Of a DNA stretch of 64,000 nt, positions 44,036 through 52,412 are shown in pieces. The DNA comes from Methylotenera_A sp046598525 (lineage in GTDB: Bacteria; Pseudomonadota; Gammaproteobacteria; Burkholderiales; Methylophilaceae). A program made the translations under genes and the position numbers. Numbering within the stretch: position 1 is the first letter of the stretch; every line of letters begins with the position of its first letter. The notes below the pieces were generated by a model that was not told the DNA's origin, did no database searches, and saw nothing but the letters and a program-made list of their open reading frames with translations. The stretch spans positions 186,001 through 250,000 of the forward strand of contig JBKJIJ010000020.1 in assembly GCA_046598525.1 (NCBI GenBank), written 5' to 3'.

Positions 44036-44914
44036 TTATAGTTTGCCCGTTGTCCATGCCTCAATCTCAAAGCGGCGGTTAGGTTCTAGGCAACGAATCA
44101 ATACTTCATCGCGGTGGTTTTGTTTGCACTCAACCAGCGGTGCAGATTCGCCAACACCTAAAGCGGTGATGCGTTCCGCAGGAATATTTTTACTAACTAA
44201 ATACTGACGAATGGTGTCTGCGCGCGCATGCGATAACTTCATATTGTAATCATCGTCGCCCAATCTATCGGTATGACCAACGATTTTAAGCGCGGTCATT
44301 TCGCCAGCGGACACAAGGTTTGCAGACAAACGATTTAGTTTTTCAATACCACCTGGCCTCAAGTGTGTGATATCCGATTGATCAAAATCAAACATACCAT
44401 CGGCACTCAATTGTATTTTGGTTAATTCTGGCCCAAGTACTAGTTTCTCGACTATTTTTTCGACGATTACTTTTTCAGTGACTTGAGCTTGTGCTTGTGG
44501 CGTATCTAGCCAGTTTACGCAAGATTCAGGTTTCCAATAAGTGCTTTTCAAGCGCATATCAGGGTTGTAAATAATTTTATACTGGCACGCTTGGGCGTCG
44601 GCCGCGCCATTTTGTCTAAAGTTAAAAATATAATCCCATTCACGCACCTTGCCAAAACCTTCTGCAAAATGCAGGTTACCCAGCAGCGCATAAAGCTGAG
44701 TTTTGGTCATATTGGGCGCCACATTGCGCAAATTATCGATATTGGGAAAAGTGCCTTCTTTTATCCATGCACTTTTTTCAATATCAGGGAAAATGATTTC
44801 ATCACTTTTACCGTCTGCTGATAAGCGACTGACTGAAGTGGCGCAGCCTTGCAGCATGATTAAAGAAGAGATGAAGGCAGATAAAGCCACTTTTTTAAAT
44901 GGTTGTTGTTTCAT
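44036..44914 (-). CDS. OmpA-family lipoprotein with SmpA/BamE-like domain
   Basis: 292 residues from the ATG at 44914 (AGGAAA upstream). Lipoprotein signal (LIMLQGCATS, Cys24). Residues about 50-140 have an SmpA/OmlA-like fold (NVAPNMTKTQLYALLGNLHF). The C-terminal 110 residues are a peptidoglycan-binding OmpA domain (FDFDQSDITHLRPGGIEKLN, VGHTDRLGDDDYNMKLSHAR, ADTIRQYL). It anchors the outer membrane to the wall. It lies 38 bases downstream of the YadA-like adhesin gene on the same strand, so likely in one operon. Confidence 0.85.
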   Translation of the reverse strand: MKQQPFKKVALSAFISSLIMLQGCATSVSRLSADGKSDEIIFPDIEKSAWIKEGTFPNIDNLRNVAPNMTKTQLYALLGNLHFAEGFGKVREWDYIFNFRQNGAADAQACQYKIIYNPDMRLKSTYWKPESCVNWLDTPQAQAQVTEKVIVEKIVEKLVLGPELTKIQLSADGMFDFDQSDITHLRPGGIEKLNRLSANLVSAGEMTALKIVGHTDRLGDDDYNMKLSHARADTIRQYLVSKNIPAERITALGVGESAPLVECKQNHRDEVLIRCLEPNRRFEIEAWTTGKL

Positions 44915-44952
44915 TATTATTTCCTGTTTGAAATTATGGCAAAACAAATTGG

Positions 44953-47401
44953 CTACCAGTGGAAGCCAACACCAACTGCGGCACCTGCATTGCCGCGTGT
45001 GTTGGCAGAACCATTAAAATTAATAGCCCAACGACCATTCTCAGAAAAATTAGAAACACCTACAGACATAGCCGATTGACCTTGATAATTGGCAACACCA
45101 GCGGCAATCATTACTTTGCCTGGAACCACCGATTGCGGCATGCTTGCCATCGCCATGGCAGATGCGGTGCCAGCGTGTGCATCGTAACGCGTGCTATTAA
45201 TATCCGATTGCAGTGCGTTTAAGCGGTTGTTCATTTCCATGCCAGATTGCGTAATCGCGGCATCTAATTGCCTTACATTGACGGCATCTGTATCGGCTGT
45301 GCCGCCTGCCACATTGGTGATTTGGCGTTCATTGCCGGCAGAGCCTACTGATACGGCGCCTTCGGTGGATGTAACCGCTGTATTGCTATATTTTTCTGTT
45401 GCGCCATTCATGCCAGCGCGTGTGGCTTGTGCGCCTGCACCAAGGGCCACGCCTCTGTTAGCTGTTACGGTTGCCGCATTGCCTAAAGCCGTGCCTTGTT
45501 GCGGGATTAATGCCACCGCATCATCCCCAAAGGCCGCGCCACCATTGCCGGCTTGTGCGTTTGCCCCAACTGCCACAGAACCGGTTGCTAGTGCACCAGT
45601 GCCAATGGCAATAGAATTAACGCCAGTAGCGGCAGAATTGTGGCCGATTGCGATGGCGCCTGTGTTGCTTGCTTGGCTATTATGACCCATGGCAACACTG
45701 CCATCTCCGCTAGCGTTGGCTAGTGAGCCAGAGGCGACGCTATCAATTCCAGTTGCAACAGAGTCGCCATGTACTGAATTGGCGTTAAAGTACTTTAGGC
45801 CACCTGTTATTGATAATCATTTGATTGGTGGCATGCAGTTGCGCGCCATTGATAGCATCTGTGCTGCTGGCGTTCACATCACCTTGGCTTAAATTGGTGA
45901 TGGTAGTACCACCAGTTAAGCCGCCATCCAATGAAGCTACGCCTAAAAACGTAATTGTATCTTTTGCTGTGCCATCATATTTAACAGCAAGTGCATCCAA
46001 ATTATTCACATTGTTTTGCACAGCAGAAAGTTGGCTCATATTAACCGCATCATTCGCTGCAACGCCATCTGCCACATTGTGCAAAGTAACAGGGCCTGCG
46101 CTACTGCCTACTAAAGTAATATTATTAGAAGGAGTATTCGGTGTTGCTACACCATTCACGTCAGAATACTGTAGTGGCGCATTAGCTTGCAGTGCATCAA
46201 TTGCCGAACCTACAGTGTTTTGAGTGGTTCCATAAACGTTATAGCTTGGTGGCGAAACGATTCCAGTAACAGAGCTGTATGTTGCGCCGCCACCTAAATT
46301 AGTAGCCATGCTTAATCCTAATGCATCTAAATTGGCGATTACACCTGAGCTGGCAGCAAATAATTGAGAGCCATTTATGGCGTCGGTGCTTGTTGCATTC
46401 ACTGCGCCTTTAGAAAGATTAGTAATGCGTGTTCCGCCTGTTGTGCCGCCATCTGTAGAAAGCGGACCACCCAAAGTCACCGTCATTTTTAGGCTTAATG
46501 GATCATATTTCACAACAGCATCATCAATCGCCTGTAGTTGTGAAACGTTTACGGCATCTGTGGCAGCACTACCAGCCGCCACATTGGTTAATTTTCTGGC
46601 ATTGCCAGCAGAGCCAATTGAAACTTCACCCACGCTGGTTTGTAAAGCAGGTAAGCCAAATGCGTTATAACCAGTTTGTGCGCCCAGTGCCGCTACAGAG
46701 CCTGCACCCAAAGCTACACTGTTTGCCACATTGGTATTGGCGCCGCTACCTAAGGCAACAGAATTTGTGCCTAAACCATCAATAAAAGCGTTTGGGCCGA
46801 TTGCAATCGCATTAATCGCTGCTGCATTGGTTGCGCTACCATTTCCAAAAGCGATTGAGTTTAATTCCCCCGCATCAGCAGCCAAACCGTTACCAAGGCC
46901 GGTAATTTGATTGCCACCAATAGAAATACCTTTAGGTGTATTTAGCGTAATTGAATCAGAAGTAGCTTGGCACTCATCTACTGGCGAAACCAAATTGCCA
47001 CTGGTATCCAATACGTTTAAATTAATCGGTGCGCCGCCTGCAATGCCGCCTAGCGTGCTTGTTAAATTGGAATTTAATCCCAACGGGCCAAGTAAAAAAG
47101 CTAATCCGCCATCTAGCGTGCTTGTTATTGGTAATACCGCCGCGCCTACAATATCGGTTATCACCGAAGGTGCCAAACTCACCCCAGCACAAGGGCTCAC
47201 AAGTGCTGCATTTGCCGTGCCCATGCTAGCTATTATTGCGGCTGATATTATCCCAGTAGCGTAAAACGTTCGACCATGATCAGCCCTTGTTGATTTGGGC
47301 ATAATTGCATGATGATTTTTTGATAAATGTAAAACCTGAAGAATGGTGACTGACTTTTCAATAGGCGATACAAACCCCGTACTTTTTGTTGTTGTTTTCA
47401 T
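44953..47401 (-). pseudogene. YadA-like trimeric autotransporter adhesin, frameshifted
   Basis: The first part (47401-45785) has an extended signal peptide region, head repeats (SIAFGNGSATNAAAINAIAI) and three YadA stalk blocks (TDAVNVSQLQAID, STDAINGSQLFAA, STDAINGAQLHATNQ). At about 45813 one base is lost: the frame ends in NNRWPKVL. The other frame carries straight on (KYFNANSVHGDSVATGID, then head repeats GHNSAATGVNSIAIGTG, another stalk and the four-strand YadA anchor ending GAAVGVGFHW) to 44953. Together they make one adhesin of about 815 residues. As sequenced the product would lack its anchor. Homopolymer error, phase variation or true mutation cannot be told apart here. Confidence 0.85.
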
Positions 47402-47971
47402 TCCATGCCTTTCAAATGACGTCAAATTGACGCAAAACATTTAAAACAAACATAAGAGACTTTTTATTGTTGCAAGTTATATCACGCACACATCATGCCA
47501 GTATGTTTAAACCAAACTTTTGAGTGATTTTTAATACGAATTGAGATAGCTATTTTTAAGAATTTACAATATTTTACAAAGCTCCCAGAGCCGTTTTAAT
47601 TCGCGGCATCTGCTTAAAATTTAATGGATGAACGCAGGCTGAAAATCGATTTAAGGTGACATAAATTGACACCTAGTCATCTAAAACGCAGAAATATTGG
47701 CAGTTTGTGCTAAAAAATATGTTTTAAAATCAATTAATTATCTAGCTAATGATTCGTGCACACTTTATTTTTTATATGAAGGCTATTTGGTTGGTTTTAA
47801 GCCTTTATTAAATACGCTCCCAACCGCAGTCAGTAAGCTCCTACAGCCTTTTCAGCGCCTAACCAATAGCGACAAATTCTTGATCAAACTAAATTAATTT
47901 CAGGTTAATTAAAACGTAAATCGTTTTTTTCGTTTTGACAGCAATTTTAGCTATTGAAGATTGGATACAGC
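47402..47971. other. 570-base non-coding stretch upstream of the YadA-like adhesin
   Basis: AT-rich promoter region for the adhesin (- strand) and for the microprotein at 47972 (+ strand). Two weak inverted repeats but no clear operator, and no gene I can support. A 66-codon + frame at 47697 has no ATG, ribosome site or family look. Confidence 0.5.
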
Positions 47972-48082
47972 ATGAGTGAGAGCATATTTGTAGCAGGCAT
48001 TATGATTGCCACTGGGTTTTTGGCAGGTTCATTAGGCTATATTTTTAGGCTTAATTTATTAACAATTTGTGCCAAAGTTTGA
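47972..48082 (+). CDS. Microprotein, single membrane segment (family member 1)
   Basis: 36 residues. The first 22, MSESIFVAGIMIATGFLAGS then LG, match the start of the 29-residue protein at 59739 (MNESILVAAVIIATGFMAGS). Both are one hydrophobic helix with small-residue spacing suited to helix packing. The C-terminus here is longer (LNLLTICAKV). The ribosome site is weak (attggatacagc). The conservation of two distant copies is the best evidence that it is expressed. Confidence 0.6.
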   Translation: MSESIFVAGIMIATGFLAGSLGYIFRLNLLTICAKV

Positions 48083-48137
48083 TTGTATTTTTAAAGCATC
48101 ATTGCAAAAGTAGATTCATTTAATTGGTTTTGAAAAG

Positions 48138-49341
48138 CTAACCAAAAGCGCCATCTACCCTTGGCTTTAGCAAAATAGGCACATAGATAAACGAAAAAAT
48201 AGCAAAGCTCAATATCCATAAAATGGATGCTAATATTATCCAGCTTGCGTAAAGCTGAGATGCAAACATGGGAACGATAGCGCGAAATAGCACACTTGCT
48301 ATTAGTAGAACAAAAGCCAGTACTAGCCAAGGCGAATGTTGCTTAATATCTCGCCCAGTATGGCCCAAAGACACGCGAGACATCATGCTGAGAGTCATTA
48401 ATCCGATACCGCCAATGGTAAATAGGTGCAAGGTTAATACTGATAACGGCCCTTGCTGGCTTGGTAATCCGTAAAACAAAAATCCTAGATTAATCAACCA
48501 AGCGGCGACATACAAACTCCACAACAATGGCACTCGCCATATGCCAGAGGCATGCCAGTTAAACAAACGATAGCCGTTTAACACGAATAAACACCAAGCA
48601 AACACGGTGGTTAAGATGGCAATGTTTAAAAAAATGGCATTTAAAAATAAGGCGACAAAACAACACCAATATGCTTAAATCTAGCCATTTGTACTGCTTT
48701 AATTGCACACGGCTTGCCATGCCTCTTTCAATAAAAAACGGAATCACTCTTCGGCCTATCATCAGAATAAGGCTAATAAACAAAAGCACAGCGCCGTTAA
48801 TAGCATATTGCATGCCGTTTTCGAGTATGCCAAAACAGCCCAGATAAAAAACAATATTGCCTATCCATAATAGTGATACTTTGCTTACCACTGCCAGTTG
48901 CTTCCATTGTTTTGATTTAACGATTGGCAGGGTGATCGCTATAATCAACATTAGCCCAAATAGCAATTCTGCCGCCGCCACCCAAGGCAAAAAGGCTGAG
49001 CCAAATAAAAATAGCAACCTAGCCGCACACCAAAGCATAAAAAGCAGCATTAAAGGTTTGCCAAACAAGGTGGGAATCGATGTCCAGTTTTTAACCGCCG
49101 TCAGCAAAAAGCCAGCAACCACGGCCATGCTGTAGCCGTAAAGCATTTCATGAGCGTGCCATTGGCTAATAGAGATATTTTCAATGGGTATGCTTAAGTA
49201 TGAAAAATAAACCAGCATCCAAGATGCAATTGAAATCATCGCAAAAAGACTTGCACCTAAAAAGAAAGGGCGAAACCCTAGATTAAATAGCGCGAGTTTG
49301 TTCACATTGGCTTGCTTGAATTGCTTGATAGGAATTTGCAT
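48138..49341 (-). pseudogene. nnrS: NnrS family haem-copper membrane protein, frameshifted
   Basis: About 400 residues in two frames: 49341 to about 48660, then to 48138. The first part is typical NnrS (LGFRPFFLGASLFAMIS, QWHAHEMLYGYSMAVVAGFL, IGRRVIPFFIERGM). After KYKWLDLSILVLF-type sequence the frame degrades. The other frame continues with FAWCLFVLNGYRLFNWHASG, TLHLFTIGGIGLMTLSMMSR and a final helix. The single-base shift is near 48655-48662. NnrS proteins have about twelve membrane helices and relieve nitric oxide stress. It is directly downstream of the NO reductase gene. Confidence 0.85.
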
Positions 49342-49451
49342 AACAGCCTTTTTATTAAGCTAATCTGCCGATATTAGCTTGATAATAACGGTGCTTTTAA
49401 GCCATGTCTTTGATGTAAAGCAATCATCATGGTTATTTATAGCTGCTAATT

Positions 49452-51758
49452 TTAAGCTTGCTTATTGCTGGCAAAATAGGCACGTACTGCAACAATCGCA
49501 ATTGGTAATGCACCAAAAATAATAAACACCAAATCACCCGGAAAACGGCTCCACTCTAACATTCGCGCCATATTGCTGCCGGTAAATGCTAAACCTCTGG
49601 CATGCCAATAGCCGTTTTCTAATACGTCGCTTAGTTGCAAAATACCTGCTGGAAACAAGCTCAAAATCACCATCAGTAATAAGCCACCGTTAAGCCCCCA
49701 AAAGCTAATGCGTACATATTTTTCTAAGTGCAGCCATAGTTCTGGCGTAACAGTTTGCCTGATGACAAATACAATTAAGCCGATGCCTAACATGCCAAAT
49801 ACGCCCATCATTGCGGCATGGCCGTGGTTAATAGTGAGCAGCGTGCCTGTTTCATAATAACTAACAATGGGTAGATTAATTAAAAAGCCAAATACACCCG
49901 CGCCTAGAAAATTCCAAAAACCAACCGCCATTAGGAAATAAAATGTCCATTTATGCGGCACTTCTTCTAATTTCTTAGTTAGCCCAGCTTGCGGTTTAGA
50001 AAGCTTCACAAAGTCCCATGCGTCTAAAGTGATAAGCGTGAGTGGCACTACCTCTAAAGCGGAAAATAGCGCGCTTAAGGCCATGTTAAAGCTGGTTTGG
50101 CCTGTCCAATACCAATGATGACCTGTACCAATAAATCCGCCGGCAAAGTACAGAATGGCATCTAGGTAAATCACACGCGTGGCGGTTAATCGGCTGACTA
50201 CGCCAAACTGCAAGAAGATGATCGCCACCATAACGGTGACAAAGAATTCAAAGAATCCTTCAACCCATAAATGAATAATCCAGAAACGCCACACATTGAC
50301 GACTGAAAAATGCGTTGTGCTATCAAAAAACATGGCTGGTAGATAAAACACCGGCACAGCAACCGCGGCAATTAAAAACAAAGCCGCAATTTCTTTTTTC
50401 TCTGGGTCTTTTAAGGCGGGTATTAAGGCTCTAAACAGTAAGCCAAACCAAAAAATTAACGCAAGGGCCAGCAAAATTTGCCAAGCTCTGCCTAGCTCTA
50501 AATATTCCCAACCTTGGTTGCCAAACCAAAACCATAAATCCGGCATTAATTGTTTAATGCCGGCCCATTCGCCTAGCAGGCTGCCAAAAACCACAAAAAC
50601 CAATGCCCAAAATAAAATATCCACGCTTTTTTCTGCCCAGCTGGGTCTTTGCCGCCTAATGTGGCCGCAATAAATAAAGCGCCTGCCACATAGGCGGTCG
50701 CAATCCAAAAAATGGCTAATTGCAAATGCCAAGTACGCAGTAAATTGCTTGGTAGCAGCACGGTTAAATCCACGCCATAAAAAGTGCCAGGTTCTGCCCG
50801 ATAATGCGCAAGCGCGCCGCCAACCAGCGTTTGCGTTAATAATAAAACAGCCACCACGGCAAAATATTTTAGGGTAGCACGTTGCGCAGGGGTGACTTGC
50901 GCGCCATTGATTTTGGGATACAAATAGCCTGCGCGCTTTCCAGCCAAGGTAATCGAATTTGCCAAAAGCCAGCAATACTGCTGCAATGCCGCCAAGCAGA
51001 AATATCAAGCTTAATGCGCTCCAAAGTAGCGCATCGGCTGGCGCGGTGTTTCCTGCTAGGGCATCAAACGGAAAATTATTGGTGTAAGTATTCTTGCTTT
51101 CAGGCCGATTGGTAACCGATGCCCATGCTGTCCAAGCCACAAAAGCACTTAAATTGTTAAGCTCAGTTGGGTCGCTAATCGTCTTAACGCGCAAGCCGCC
51201 ATTTAGCGCAGGATCTGAAAAATAGTGCACCCAAACGCTGGGCTGCTTAATAAACCAATCTTGAAAGGCAGGGTTAACGGCCAAGGTTTTAGTATTGGCA
51301 TCGTAGCGATTACTTTTTAGCTCTAATCGCACTTCGGCCTCTAGCCCAGCGCGTTGCGCCGCGGTTAGCTCTGCCAGCGGCTTTTGATAACGCTCTACAG
51401 ATAGTGTGTTTGCATAATGCAGCGCCAAACTATGCAAATAGCTGGCTGAGAAATCTGGCCCTAGTAATGCGCCGTGCCCCCAAATACTGCCGTTATCCAT
51501 TAGGCCATATTTTAAAAATACCTGTTGGCCGGCCACAATCTCTTGCGATGTAAACACCACTATTCCATTTGTGCTGACTACTTTTTCAGGAATTGGCGGC
51601 GCATCGCGATACACCAAGCTGGTGATTAAAATGAGTACAGCAAAGCCAATGGCCGCTGTTAATAAGCTGGCGCGCCGCCACCAAGGCGATAGCACCTCTT
51701 GGCTGTTTATTGCCGATGCATTTTTGAAGGCTTGAGCAGAATCTGCCACTTTTTTCAT
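49452..51758 (-). pseudogene. norZ: Quinol-dependent nitric oxide reductase, with two compensating frameshifts
   Basis: The open frame of 768 codons has correct ends: N-terminal helix and periplasmic domain (SIWGHGALLGPDFSASYLHS), and C-terminal half with haem-ligand motifs HLWVEGFFEFF, GTGHHWYWTGQ and NHGHAAMMGVFG. Between about 50940 and 50630, however, the frame reads Cys/Arg-rich nonsense. The right sequence lies in the neighbouring frame (GYLYPKINGAQVTPAQRATL, GGALAHYRAEPGTFYGVDLT, RTWHLQLAIFWIATAYVAGA). The second shift is at a run of six A (lysine codons), where a seventh restores the frame. qNor reduces NO to N2O with quinol electrons. Base-calling error is a strong possibility. Confidence 0.85.
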
Positions 51759-51792
51759 TGAAATTTAACTTAATTGGTTGGTGTTAATGACA

Positions 51793-51820
51793 GGATACGC
51801 TTCATAATTTAAGCGCATCC
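51793..51820. promoter_or_regulatory. Inverted repeat upstream of the NO reductase
   Basis: GGATACGCTT (51793-51802) and AAGCGCATCC (51811-51820): nine of ten bases pair, 8-base spacer, 35 bases upstream of the norZ start. It is in the right place for an NO-responsive repressor (NsrR-like sites also pair AAG..AT with AT..CTT), but the match to the NsrR consensus is partial. Confidence 0.4.
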
Positions 51821-51902
51821 TTATAATCTTGAATATTAGCTATCTGGCCAGCTACCGCAATCGGGCTTGGTGTTGTATGTAAGTAAAGTTAGATGTATAA
51901 AA

Positions 51903-51934
51903 AAAGGGTTAGATGCGGTTGCTTCTAACCCTTT
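51903..51934 (-). terminator. Terminator of the small lipoprotein gene
   Basis: Stem aaagggttag/ctaacccttt, with a T run on the - strand. Confidence 0.75.
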
Positions 51935-52064
51935 AGTTTAAACATGTCGTATTAAATCGTTAGTGGTTGATACAACCTAACTACACTTAATAATGGTTTA
52001 AATCTTAATTAAATTAGTGACTTACGATATACAACCATAGTCATCTTACTAAATATTTGATGAA

Positions 52065-52301
52065 TTATTTAGCTGTACCGCCAGAACCGGTGCCAGCACC
52101 GCTAGTAGCATTGCCTGTACCTGCGTTATCTGTTTGTGTACCACCAGCACCAGTACCAGCGCCGCTTGTGGCATCACCTGTACCAGAAATATTGGGATCA
52201 TTAGCGCCAGCGGCAGTGCCACTAGGTGTAGAAGTTGCACAACCTACGCTTAAAACGACAGCAATAATCGCTAAAACTTTCCAACCAAAAGACTTTTTCA
52301 T
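52065..52301 (-). CDS. Small Gly/Thr/Ala-rich lipoprotein
   Basis: 78 residues from the ATG at 52301 with GGGAG upstream. Lipoprotein signal (VVLSVGCATS, Cys21). The mature part is a low-complexity repeat: NATSGAGTGSGGT and DATSGAGTGAGGT are two copies of about 13 residues. No fold expected. Probably an abundant surface lipoprotein. A perfect CRP-geometry repeat lies 70 bases upstream. Confidence 0.7.
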   Translation of the reverse strand: MKKSFGWKVLAIIAVVLSVGCATSTPSGTAAGANDPNISGTGDATSGAGTGAGGTQTDNAGTGNATSGAGTGSGGTAK

Positions 52302-52370
52302 AATCACTCCCTTTTAATCATTAAAATATTGTTGTTATAGCAAAACTTTATTTGAAATTACTTACTATGT

Positions 52371-52388
52371 ATGTGTGATAGAACACAT
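52371..52388. promoter_or_regulatory. Perfect inverted repeat ATGTGT-N6-ACACAT
   Basis: Arms of 6 bases with a 6-base spacer (GATAGA), the geometry of Crp/Fnr sites, upstream of the small lipoprotein. The arms differ from the TGTAC family seen elsewhere. Confidence 0.45.
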
Positions 52389-52412
52389 AGCGCTTATTAA
52401 TTAATGCAATGC

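Noticed and set aside
45191..45685. Long + strand frame opposite the YadA-like gene
   Set aside because: Shadow of the repetitive adhesin on the other strand: Ala/Pro-rich, no ribosome site, no family look. The same holds for the + frames at 45825, 46377 and 46911.
47697..47897. 66-codon + frame before the microprotein
   Set aside because: TTG start, no ribosome site, no recognisable feature.
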